A stretch of 36,365 nt of DNA from positions 1 to 36,365 of the IMG/VR virus record IMGVR_UViG_3300044675_004175. One strand, given 5' to 3'. A model generated the notes under the pieces. The model had not been told where the DNA came from, searched no databases, and saw nothing but the letters and a program-made list of their open reading frames with translations. A program made the translations under genes and the position numbers. This document shows, one piece after another, positions 27,701 to 35,700 of this stretch (position 1 is the first letter of the stretch; each line of letters opens with the position of its first letter). The stretch comes from a virus.

Positions 27701-30700
27701 GTTATCAAGGAACTTATAATTCAATTAAAAAATCATTTAACTTATATCATCAACAAAATCCTATTTTCCAAAGAGCATTTAATGCTTCAGATTCTACAAT
27801 TGTAGATATTACAAAAGATACAATAAGAATTCCTAAGCATTATTTTGTTACCGGAGAAGAGTTAGTATATAGTGAAGGTGACGGATCTCCAATTGGAATT
27901 GCAACTACAACTATCACTGGAATAGGAACAACTGATAAACTACCATCAAGTGTTTTTGTTGTTAAGATAAATGATCTTAATATTAAATTGGCATCATCGG
28001 TTGAAAATGCTTTAAAGAGTGTTCCAGAAGTATTTAATTTGACTTCGGTTGGTATTGGAACTACGCATAAATTAACTTCATTAAAACAAAATGCAAAAGC
28101 ATTAGTTTCTATTGACAATCTAATTCAAACACCTATTGTATCAACTTCAACAACTACATTTTTGTCAAATTCTGCTCCATTAAATGAAAATATTATTACT
28201 CTTTCTGGAATAACTTCAATATTTGGTGGAGATTTGCTTAAAATTGAAAATGAAATCGTAAAAGTTAATACTGTAGGTTTTGGAAGTACTAATGCTCTGT
28301 TAGTTGATAGAGGATGGATGGGTACTGATCCAGAAACTCATTCAGGTGGATCATTAGTAACGAAGATTACTGGAAACTATAATATTATCGACAACACTAT
28401 ACATTTTGTAGAAGCACCTTATGGAAATTCTCCAATAGGAACAATTACAAATAAACCAGATTCTAGAGACTATACTGGAATTACAACGAGATCTACATTC
28501 AGCGGAAGAGTTTTCTTAAGATCTGGCATTGAAAACGGAACTTCTGAAACATATAATAAAAACTATATTTTTGATGGATTATCTGAAGAATTTACAGGAA
28601 TCACTACTCAATTTAGATTAACTTCAAATAAGTCTAATGTAAATGGAATTTCAACAGGTTCTATAGTTCTTCTGATTAACAACATATTCCAAGAGCCACA
28701 AAGACTTGGATCCATCAACATTCAAGGTGATTACAAGATGTCAGATAGTGCTGGAATAACTACACTAGCATTTACTGGAGGTATTTCATCAACATCTTAT
28801 GATATCAATACCGCAAGTATACCTAGAGGTGGAGTAATTGTTTCGGTTGCTTCTACTCAAGGATTTGGTTATCAACCATTAGTATCTGCAGGAGGAACAT
28901 CAATAGTTTCATCTGGAGGAACAATTGCTTCAATTAGTGTTGGAAGCACTGGATCTGGATATAGAGGTCAATCAAAGTATGAAATAATCACACAAACCTC
29001 CACTTCAATTAGTGCTGGATCTACTGTCATTCCTATCGATAATTCAAATGGCGTTCTTCAAAAGTTAAGTCTGTCTTCATCCAACACTATTGGCATAGGA
29101 TCCACATTCATAGACGTTCCCATAGTTGGTGTGGGAGCATCATATGTACTGATAGGTAGTGGAAATACATCATCACAGGGAATCACTGCAGATTCCACAG
29201 TATTGATAAGTCTGAATTCACCAACTGTTGGGTTTGTGGATGTTGGAGTAAAAACTGCAAGCACTGGAAATGTTAATTATGAATTTATCGGATTTGCAAC
29301 CATTTCTTCTGGACATATTTCCAATAATGTTACTATCACTAATCCTGGTTCAGGATATACTTCATCCAATCCTCCTATAGTAGTATTTGATTCTCCATTA
29401 AGTTACTCAAATATTCCTCTGATATATGCTTCTGGATACTCAGGTATTGGAACTGCAGCAACTGTAAACGTTGTTGTTGGTCAGGCATCTAGTATTACTG
29501 ATTTTGAAATTAAAAATCTTGGATATGCTTATAAGGTCTCAGAAGTACTGACTGTACCTACTGGAGGATTAACTGGAATACCTACTGATCCTTCTAAACC
29601 GTTTAGAAATTTTGAATTATCCATTGATCAAGTATTTTCTGATGCTTTTTCTGCCTGGTCAGTAGGAGACCTTCAAGTAATTGATAAAATAGAAAACTTA
29701 TTTAATGGAACAAGAAGAACGTTCCCAATAAAGATAAATGGAACACAAACATCAATTAGAGCAAGAGTTGGATCAAATATTGACGTTCAAGCAACTTTAT
29801 TAGTCTTTATTAATGATGTACTGCAAGTTCCAGGATCTGGATATATCTTTAGAGGTGGTAGTATTGTAACGTTTACAGAAGCTCCAAAGGAAGGAGATAG
29901 TTGTAAGATCATTTTCTATAAAGGAACTGAGTCCGTAGATGTTCTCTTTGCCGATATTTTAGAGACTATAAAAATTGGAGACGATGTAAGACTGAATAGT
30001 GATAATACTCTGCTCAAAGAAGAAGATAGACTTGTTACCGAAATAGTTGCTTCTGATACCATTCAAACAAATTCATATCCAGGACCAGGATTAACACTTG
30101 ATGAAAATCTGTCTAGACCACTTATTTGGTGTAGACAAACTGAGGATAAGATTATTAATGGAAAGGAAGTTGGAAAAGATAGAGAGTTATATGAGCCACT
30201 CATTCAACCATTATCAAATATTATTAGTAACGTTGGTATTGGTTCAACTGAGATATTCGTACAAAGCGTAAAGATATTCTTTGATGATTCTAGAGAAAAC
30301 GCAACAATACCATTCAAGACGAAGATTTTAGTAACTTCTCAGGACACTATTGTAGGTGCTTCAGCAACCGCAATAGTATCTGCCGCAGGAACAGTTTCCT
30401 CTATTTCTCTATCTAATGGTGGATCTGGATTTACAACTACACCTTCAGTTACTATCTCAAATCCAATTGGATTTGGAACTTCTGTAGGAATAGGAAGTAC
30501 TGCTTTAGTGATTTCTTCTATCACTTCTGGTATTGTTACTTCATTTACAATTACAAATCCTGGATCTGGATATACTTCATCCAAACCACCTCAAGTTTTA
30601 ATTGAGTATCCAGCACTTAATTATGAGAAAATTGAAGATGTTACTTATGAAGGTGATTTTGGAATTATAGTTGGTATAAAAACTACCACTGTTGGTGTTG

Positions 30701-31203
30701 CATCCACTGGAATTGTATTTGATTTATTTGTTCCAACAGATTCTTACTTAAGAAATACTAATATTAATGTTGGAATTGCAACAACTGGTATTAGTGGTAT
30801 TAAGACAGATTATTACTTTACAGTTTTCAATTCTAATATTGGATTTGGTATTACTTCTCTAGATTCCAACTCATCAATTGTTGGCGTTGGTACAACTTGT
30901 TTAGATAATGTTTATAAGGTTGCATCAGTTTCTATAGCATCTACAAGCGTTCCTGGAGTCGGCGTAACTAACGTTTCAAGAGTTGTGGTTAGTGTCTTGA
31001 ATTATAATGGATTGACTGGAACTGGATTTAGTAATTTCTATGGTGAATTTAGTTGGGGCAGAATAAGTGTTCCTACAAGAAAGAATCCTACAATCTTTAC
31101 AGCATATACTCGAAATGGCATATCTGGTCTTTCTACATCACCAATTGTTCAAAGATTAAATCCATTGAGATACGTTGGATATTCAACTACATTACAACAA
31201 TAA
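18709..31203 (+). CDS. Giant baseplate/tail structural protein with YHYH-type segment, 4164 aa
   Basis: ATG 18709 lies one base after gp6. The 12.5-kb gene encodes 4,164 residues, occupying the place of T4 gene 7 (about 1,030 residues), though homology is not claimed. The N-terminus (IVQNQLPDFVLEEYPLVSEF) is a segment I associate with cyanophage wedge proteins. Residues about 1300-1400 contain IIGWAYDGNPIYGPYGY and NGRFCVTPEYPNGTYAYF, matching the YHYH domain pattern. Other parts recur in cyanophage virion proteins: AKALVSIDNLIQTPI with RGWMGTD (about 3128-3210) and VFINDVLQVPGSGYIFRGG (about 3700). Many short 'GSGYTSxPP' repeats and 'GIGST/GIATT' motifs occur throughout, suggesting stacked beta domains. 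It probably forms a large baseplate-peripheral structure and may touch receptors. No stop or shift interrupts it. Confidence 0.88.
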   Translation: MADTRIKIGSIVQNQLPDFVLEEYPLVSEFLKEYYNSVEGQGSTLDILQNIDQYLKVDELYKSTFARTITVKPQSPQTFFEISGGYSVNDLIVLKNGTKLLKDTDYFATDGSSVILVTPAVPGDVLEFVVESPSSTILTSDVEFVDTTINVASTYGFPDTNGIIQIDSEIILYSSKTSTSFKDCTRGFSGITSYRASNQPDQLVFSTSEIAEHTSKTTVANLSSLFLKEFLTKIKSQLVPGFENRTLAEGLDERNFIKNAKSFYSSKGTDDSYKLLFKALFGQEVSVIKPRDYLLKPSDAQYRVVRDLVVESISGDPMDLENRTLYQDQVGDYNKAYGSVTKVEKIQRSGRTFYVLSLDYDYNKDLTVSGSIYGNFSIHPSTKVIAGVSTSSTVIDADSTIGFPSNGQLDFNVNGIDYTISYFNKNTTQFYITSSPSISIPTGTDLKLNQYAYANVGVSTVKVRITGVLSEVDYDSRNTLMKKGDSLSAVSLGYNPKGILANNWIFNLATKYNVKTISGPNSSNLITNVFTYEVTTYDPHSFSLGDNLRLINPNGDKDNYKVVSVSNEYSIVVEGVKINNLTLKYVIERILKKPKFTNYTDVNSYSANIQNVYLNNEDEIYVTSNSLPNYLDEDVNTKNTNVIFSGIFNGETLDLSSGNPTNLHGFITGDAIVYSRNAFNPDEYLNISEKTYFVKRVDNTTIKIASSKTDLYKNKFVTVSGTAKNNIFKRLKFNISLLSQQGYIKKISKPVSADVVSETPTGPVGIFVNGVEAYSYKSADKVFYGGIQSINVIGGGENYDVINTPTVLVEDSVGYGASAFAHVVGRLEKIDVIDGGFDYLEDPIITITGGNGYGAYAKPNMTSFRHSVSFNSIQSSGFVNLTTNTIGFSSYHKFRDYERVTYLTEGQTGVGGLSTNAQYHVSVQDAYNVRLHKTLDDAVSGINTVDLTSYGVGIHLIESTLSKRKISNVSVLNLGSGYINKKISCTISGIHTSSNTIKIIDHGYKTGEIVVYNSTGSAVGGLSNNQSYYITAVNKDEFKLSQVGIATTNKDFYFKTKQFINLTSVGSSYHTFNYPNIVVSVSGKIGVSTLTGQDFSAKLQPSFKGEISNIFIKDSGVGYGSSEIINYERQPKITLGIGSGAQLSPVLNGGRITEVIVLNSGNNYTSAPKIEVLGIGTGAVLTPIVNSGKIVEVKVVNGGVGFNTTGTFLNIVPSGNGFSHEVKIKSWTINTVERYLNDEQIVDDDGVVEVSSYTVSGSQYCHLYAPRKLRRSVFGIDYVNGNKVYVPDLKLVNNREVVSTTHSPIIGWAYDGNPIYGPYGYSEKTGGSVRELTSGYISLPSSDRPDPISTTGQRIYPEGFFVEDYQYNASGDLDEHNGRFCVTPEYPNGTYAYFTTINNGLTETAGVFRNYKKPVFPYIVGNTFKSTPIDVNYDRNINQNNFNYTESGIWRNTKPYNLKSNNSGYDFVFDPLKVRKPVVTVRSTSVGQLSNVGVVTGGSGYKVGDTINFNNTNSGGFNAYGQVSFVKGKEIKSISFASTYTQGVEFYPYNNGNKLVGFSSLPHSFISNDIVSISGLSTSVKIFNSFFVVGVNTHTLVLSKAVGNSTSTGIVTYFDINGSLDFSYIRENDVYKVENEKVKVLSVDELSSRIKVLRGYDSTVGVSHTASTVLYEQTRKFTIGFRNNNSNFNFNFNRELYFNPTESLSLGTTSGVGIGSTLYFSNPGAGITNIFVPTKTIYLQSHSLNTGDELIYSSNGGSPFFVSDDGASSFQLLDNQVIYVAKVSDDLIGISTNKVGLGSTGSFVGINSSILTSTVYFTNVGSGVNHSFKTNYSNVLTGEVLRNTVTVATASTHGLERGDSIFIDSLPGITTNVVIKYNDENKRLLVNPRSFTASAVNLSDNKIYIENHEYTTGQKVVYSATTSIGGLENDKIYYVVRYNKDYIKLSSSYYNATKEVPEIIDFTSASEGSISLVNPSIPIIPNQTINFDLSDRSLSFTKNANLYSAFDFVIYSNSNFTKVFDKIEGSSNFNVIKTGKIGIDSTSSVKLTTSGVETDLYYRLVPVDLFNNSTVKKEIIIDDENVDSNNTLKLTRSSYSGFHNVVGVGQTTFTFNIIDYPEKTSYTSSDGLFEYFTDSKTAIGAISEIDLLSGGKNYQSLPGITSVFSEIGRDAILNPNTSSIGNINRIDIDDIGFDYPSDITLSPSSKLPQVLKVKPLSTFDNIGVSSVGINYTLSPNLVVIDSVTNKVVTDVDLKFNIKTKEVDIIKNTDGINNATPRIVPINNSNGVSIDNVTFNNSTKDVTIELGVNYSFGQTFPFNVGDRVLVENVSVGIATTAKGYNSKNYDYALFTLTSVSPQYGGSGASITYNLSNYLSGSEIPGTFNAENSAGIVVPEKYFPVFNPVLKPGAFIVGEKVTSESYSGTVLEWNSDTEQLKVSSSDSFDQGKFIRGETSNAKGTIGDVQDFNAVYLIGPSAVVNKGWNKETGFLNNALQVTSDNNYYQYFSYSIKSKVDYETWNESIGNLNHTVGFKKFGDLEIESIDASFTGISTAQNEGSFIGISDLIQEIDLNCINDFDLAREKTIKISDSYISNEIILNTVSLQDEFQSLGNRVLMIDDFSDQFSNVPAENNYANVDTFRLSDIRSKKYVTYVRDKRFTGLRQVYLVSLLHDGLEGYLSQYARVETNRDLGSFDFSIFGSEGTLRFYPLNFLVNDYDISVMSYGITDIISGIGSTSLGNIVELKSSTATIPSGTSSQTTIVGIGSTYRASKVLVELSSTNGTYYEFNELTLIHDGNNVSILEYGQLSNESRVRYVGDGIGSYTAYISGSNINLDFTPNVGLGTTYIANTVRVSVASTIGTNTGSLTFNTGQVQSSYVSISSSPTPTQNKISTYSLDHSGAYYFVVVEDKTNNTYQASEITVVDDDTDAYLAEFGIVESSSGLGTMGVGVGATGTSLYFTPNPNINVDVRVYQHAMRVVDVDNSFEFYSLENARIDSKFTSYQGTYNSIKKSFNLYHQQNPIFQRAFNASDSTIVDITKDTIRIPKHYFVTGEELVYSEGDGSPIGIATTTITGIGTTDKLPSSVFVVKINDLNIKLASSVENALKSVPEVFNLTSVGIGTTHKLTSLKQNAKALVSIDNLIQTPIVSTSTTTFLSNSAPLNENIITLSGITSIFGGDLLKIENEIVKVNTVGFGSTNALLVDRGWMGTDPETHSGGSLVTKITGNYNIIDNTIHFVEAPYGNSPIGTITNKPDSRDYTGITTRSTFSGRVFLRSGIENGTSETYNKNYIFDGLSEEFTGITTQFRLTSNKSNVNGISTGSIVLLINNIFQEPQRLGSINIQGDYKMSDSAGITTLAFTGGISSTSYDINTASIPRGGVIVSVASTQGFGYQPLVSAGGTSIVSSGGTIASISVGSTGSGYRGQSKYEIITQTSTSISAGSTVIPIDNSNGVLQKLSLSSSNTIGIGSTFIDVPIVGVGASYVLIGSGNTSSQGITADSTVLISLNSPTVGFVDVGVKTASTGNVNYEFIGFATISSGHISNNVTITNPGSGYTSSNPPIVVFDSPLSYSNIPLIYASGYSGIGTAATVNVVVGQASSITDFEIKNLGYAYKVSEVLTVPTGGLTGIPTDPSKPFRNFELSIDQVFSDAFSAWSVGDLQVIDKIENLFNGTRRTFPIKINGTQTSIRARVGSNIDVQATLLVFINDVLQVPGSGYIFRGGSIVTFTEAPKEGDSCKIIFYKGTESVDVLFADILETIKIGDDVRLNSDNTLLKEEDRLVTEIVASDTIQTNSYPGPGLTLDENLSRPLIWCRQTEDKIINGKEVGKDRELYEPLIQPLSNIISNVGIGSTEIFVQSVKIFFDDSRENATIPFKTKILVTSQDTIVGASATAIVSAAGTVSSISLSNGGSGFTTTPSVTISNPIGFGTSVGIGSTALVISSITSGIVTSFTITNPGSGYTSSKPPQVLIEYPALNYEKIEDVTYEGDFGIIVGIKTTTVGVASTGIVFDLFVPTDSYLRNTNINVGIATTGISGIKTDYYFTVFNSNIGFGITSLDSNSSIVGVGTTCLDNVYKVASVSIASTSVPGVGVTNVSRVVVSVLNYNGLTGTGFSNFYGEFSWGRISVPTRKNPTIFTAYTRNGISGLSTSPIVQRLNPLRYVGYSTTLQQ

Positions 31204-31204
31204 C

Positions 31205-31212
31205 TATAAATA
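31205..31212 (+). promoter_or_regulatory. Late-type promoter for gp8
   Basis: TATAAATA (31205-31212), a perfect T4-type late box, is 17 bases before the gp8 ATG (31229) and directly after the giant gene's stop. Confidence 0.75.
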
Positions 31213-31228
31213 GATAAAAAACGGTAAA

Positions 31229-32785
31229 ATGTCTGCAATTATAACTGATCAACTTAGAGTATTAAACGCAAAGAATTTTGTCGCAGCAGCTACTTCAACC
31301 ACAAGTAGCTATTATACCTTTGTAGGTCTTCCAAATGCATCAAATTACGATGCAAATTGGGATTCTGTTCCCCCAGCACCAAAAGATTCTTTTGATGAAC
31401 AGAATGATTACTGGGATACAATGATTGCATTGAAGAAAATTTTGAGTAGTGATGTTCGTCAAGTGGTTAGAAAAGTCACTTGGACAACAGGAACAATTTA
31501 TGATATGTATAGGCATGATATTAATAGAACTAAAGTATCAGTACCATCAAATTCCACAAATTTATATTCAGCAAACTACTATGTAGTTAATAGTGATTAT
31601 AGAGTTTATATTTGTCTTTATAATGGTGTTGATCCAGAAAATCCTAGCGGAAAACCATCTCTAGATGAGCCAACTTTTACTGATTTAGAACCAAGATCAG
31701 CGGGAGACAGTGAAGACGGTTATATATGGAAATATTTGTTTACAATTAAACCAAGTGAACTGGTAAAATTTGATTCTACTAATTTTATTCCTGTTCCTTC
31801 TGATTGGGAAACAAATTCAGATTATTCTGCAGTTAGAAATAATGCGCTAACAAGTGGTCAAATTAAAATTGTAACAGTAACTAATAGAGGCGTAGGTTTA
31901 GGAACTGCAAGTAGAACTTATACCAGAGTTCCTATTTACGGCGATGGCGCTGGAGCTGAGTGTACTATTACAGTCAATGCCGACTCAAAAGTAGGATCTG
32001 TAATAGTTACAAATGGTGGTTCTGGATATACTTATGGAACAGTTGATTTAGTTTCTGGAAATGTTCCAACTGGATCATCTAGTCCAGTTTTTGATGTTAT
32101 TATTCCACCACAAAACGGACATGGATATGACATTTATAGAGAGTTGGGTGCGTACAGAGTTTTAGTTTATTCAAGGATTGAAAATGATAATGAAAATCCA
32201 GACTTTATAACAGGAAATCAAATAGCAAGAGTTGGAATAGTACAAAATCCTTTGTCTTATAATTCAGACTCGGTTTTAAATGAGAGTAAAGCTAGTTCAC
32301 TATCTGCCTTAAAATTAGTAGGAACTGGATATAGCACCGCAAATTTTGTTGCTGACAGTTTAATATCTCAAACTATTGGTGTAGGATCTACTGCAGTTGG
32401 TAGAGTAGTTTCTTATGATAAGAATACTGGAGTATTAAAGTATTGGCAAGATAGAACTTTGGTTGGATTTAATAGTGATGGATCTAAAAATCCAGATACG
32501 TTGTATGGATTTAAATTGCATAGATTTACAGCATTTCCAGAAACAGGTGGATCATTGACAATTACAGCATCTGGAGTTAGTGGTCTTGGTATTGATACAT
32601 CATTTACAGGTGTCTCTACCACAATAAATAATAGAAAGTATTACCTTGGGCAAACATTTTTTAATGGAACCTCAAATCCAGAGGTTGAGAAGTATTCAGG
32701 TAATATAATTTATGTTGATAATAGACCTTCCATAACTAGGTCATCTAATCAAAAAGAAGATATCAAAGTCATTTTGCAATTCTAA
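31229..32785 (+). CDS. 8: Baseplate wedge subunit gp8
   Basis: The 518-residue product begins MSAIITDQLRVLNAKNFVAA. It shares with T4 gp8 the pattern of an N-terminal beta-rich part with YWDTMIALKKILSSDVRQVV and then SEDGYIWKYLFTI (residues 161-173; T4 has a 'DGYVWEYLFEI'-like segment). Its end, NIIYVDNRPSITRSSNQKED then IKVILQF, matches the T4 end with 'MENRPPI' and 'INILFTF'. It is longer than T4 gp8 (334 residues), owing to an insertion around residues 215-400 that includes NGGSGYTYGTVDL, like the repeats of the giant protein. gp8 is a dimer in the T4 wedge, binding gp7 and gp10. Its own late promoter precedes it. Confidence 0.92.
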   Translation: MSAIITDQLRVLNAKNFVAAATSTTSSYYTFVGLPNASNYDANWDSVPPAPKDSFDEQNDYWDTMIALKKILSSDVRQVVRKVTWTTGTIYDMYRHDINRTKVSVPSNSTNLYSANYYVVNSDYRVYICLYNGVDPENPSGKPSLDEPTFTDLEPRSAGDSEDGYIWKYLFTIKPSELVKFDSTNFIPVPSDWETNSDYSAVRNNALTSGQIKIVTVTNRGVGLGTASRTYTRVPIYGDGAGAECTITVNADSKVGSVIVTNGGSGYTYGTVDLVSGNVPTGSSSPVFDVIIPPQNGHGYDIYRELGAYRVLVYSRIENDNENPDFITGNQIARVGIVQNPLSYNSDSVLNESKASSLSALKLVGTGYSTANFVADSLISQTIGVGSTAVGRVVSYDKNTGVLKYWQDRTLVGFNSDGSKNPDTLYGFKLHRFTAFPETGGSLTITASGVSGLGIDTSFTGVSTTINNRKYYLGQTFFNGTSNPEVEKYSGNIIYVDNRPSITRSSNQKEDIKVILQF

Positions 32786-32791
32786 AGAATT

Positions 32792-35700
32792 ATGCCACAG
32801 CAAACTAACCTAAACGTATTTCCATATTTTGATGACTTTGATCGAGAAAATCAATACTATAGAGTTCTTTTTAAGCCAGGTTATCCAATACAGGCTAGAG
32901 AACTAACAACATTACAATCAACTCTCCAAAGTCAAATAGAACAACTTGGAGATCACTTTTTTAAAGAAGGATCGGTTGTAATTCCCGGAAATATTAATTA
33001 CATTGATAACTATTATGCTGTAGAACTTCAAGAAAATTATCTTGGATCTTTAGTTATAGATTATTTGCCTTATTTGATTGGCGCAAGAATTAGAGGATCT
33101 AGTAGTGGTGTTAGAGCTCAGGTAGTTGGAATTTTAGATTTAACTAATTCGGAAAGAGGAAATAATACACTATATGTAAATTTTTTAGGATCAGATACTG
33201 CTACTAATAGTTTACAAGGTTTTGCTGCGGATGAAATTTTAATCGTAGAAGACGGAATATTTGAAACAAGTACTATAAATGAAGATAATTCAGTAATTAT
33301 TCAACCCGGAGATGGATTTGCACTGACTATAGGTGGAAATCCAAATTCAATTGCCTCTTCTGCTCACATATCTAATGGTGTTTATTATTTAAGAGGACAT
33401 TTTGTAGATGTTGAAGAACAATCAATTCTTCTAGATCAATATGGAAATAAACCAAGTTATAAAGTTGGTTTAGAAGTTACAGAAACTATCGTAAATTCCG
33501 ATTTTGATATTGATATTAATGACAATGCTCAGGGATTTTCAAATTATGCGGCACCAGGTGCTGACAGATTGCAGATTCAGGCAATACTTACAAAAATACC
33601 ATTAGATAATACATCTTCAGAATTAACTTCTAATTTTGTACAACTTTTAGAAGTTAGAAATGGAATTTTACAACAACAGATTACCAATCCTGATTATAAT
33701 ATTTTTGAGAAGGAGCTAGCAAGAAGAACATATGACGAATCTGGAAATTATTATGTAAAACCACCAACTCTTGTTGTTAATGAAACTCTAGATGATCTAA
33801 AAGGAAATAATGGTGTGTTTAGAGATGGACAATTAACATACAATAATAATAAAGCATCTGATGAGTTAGGAACTTATGTTATATCCCCATTAAAGGCATT
33901 TGTAAGCGGATATGAAATAGATGTAGTAGGAACAACATATCTTGATTTTGAAAAACCAAGAACTACAAAATTACTAGAAGATCAAAGCGTAAATTATATT
34001 ACAGGACCAACTTATACTCTCAACAGAGTATATGGATCACCATCACTTGGAATTTCAACTTCATATGCATTAAGTTTAAGAGATCGTAGAGTAGGGTCAA
34101 ACCAGACTAGTGCTGCAGGAAAAGAAATAGGACTAGCAAGAGTATATGATTTTGCACTGGAGTCTGGATCTTATAACACTTCCACTCCAAATGCTAATGA
34201 GTGGGATATTGCTTTATATGATATTCAAACTTATACTGAAATTTCTTTAAATGAACCAATCACACTTACTACACCAACTTATATTAAAGGAAAATCTAGT
34301 GGGGCAACTGGTTTCCTAAGATATAATGCTTCCAATTCAGGTATTATAACAGCATATAATACGAAAGGATCATTTTTAGTTGGTGAAAAATTTATATTTG
34401 ATGGTATAGAAAATACAAGAGTTTCCACTGCTCTCACGGCATATTCTACAAATGAAGTAAGATCTTTGTATGGAATAGTGGGAAGTGGATCAACATTTAC
34501 TGCAGATATTAAGCAGTCTGTATTAGCAAATGTTGGACAAGTAAAAATAACTTCCACTGGCGGCGGGATTAGCACTGTAACCTCCTCTGACTTTATCTTC
34601 ACAGGAATTGCAACTGTTGGAGGAACTGTTGCATTTTCAAATCCAGGTCTATCGGTAAATACCTTTGCTAAAATAGAAACAGTTTCTCAGAGTTCTATTA
34701 CAATTTCTGGTGTAACTACAGTTTCCGGTGTCTGTGATGGTGGACTACCTACATCTGACATTAACCCAAGTGACTTTAGAGTTTTATATTCTAATTTCCA
34801 GTCATCAATTGATAATACATTATATACAACATTACCAAAGAGAAATATTTCTTCAGTGGACTTGACGGACTCATCATTAACCGTAAGAAATCAATATGAT
34901 GTAACTATTACTGCCAATTCTACGAATACAGTTTCTGCAGAATCCACTGAAACTTTCTTACCATTTGATGAAGAAAGATATGTACTTATCACTAATTCTG
35001 GTGTTACTGAGAGTTTAAGTTCAGATAAACTTGTATTTTCTAATGGTGGTAGAGAATTAACGATTAATGGATTACAAACTACTTCTGGAACAGGAAGATT
35101 AATTGCAACATTAAGAAAAACAAATATTAAGTCAAAAGTTAAGAATAAAAATAGAGTAAAGACAATTGTAGTTGATAAGTCTAAGTATGCTTATTCCGGT
35201 GTAGGTGCCACTACGAATAATGATGGACTTACTTATGGAACTTATCCATATGGAACAAGAGTTCAGGACGAAGATATTTGTTTACTTGAACCAGATGTAA
35301 CAATACTATATGGAATATATGAATCAAATGATACATCTGAACCAGAACTTCCAAATCTAACACTTTCTTCAATTATTAGTCCAACAGGAAAAACTGATGA
35401 TTTGTTAGTTGGCGAAGAATTTGTAGGATCTACCAGTAGTGCAGTTGGTGTTTATGCAGAAAAACTAAATGCAACAAAAATATCATATGTGGTATTGAAT
35501 TCTAATAGATTCCAAGTGGGTGAAATAATTACATTTAAAGAATCAGGCATAACAGCTACTGTCACTGCGTTTGATGCTGGTGATAATAACATCACTGCAA
35601 ATTATACTTTTGATAATGGTCAAAGAAATACAATTTATGACTACTCTAGAATTACAAGAAAATCAAATTCAAAGGAACCAGTTAGAAAACTAAAGATTGT

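Noticed and set aside
18709-31203. Many minus-strand open frames opposite the giant gene
   Set aside because: They arise from the biased, repetitive composition of the plus-strand gene, lack ribosome sites and promoters, and show Pro/Val-rich shadow composition.
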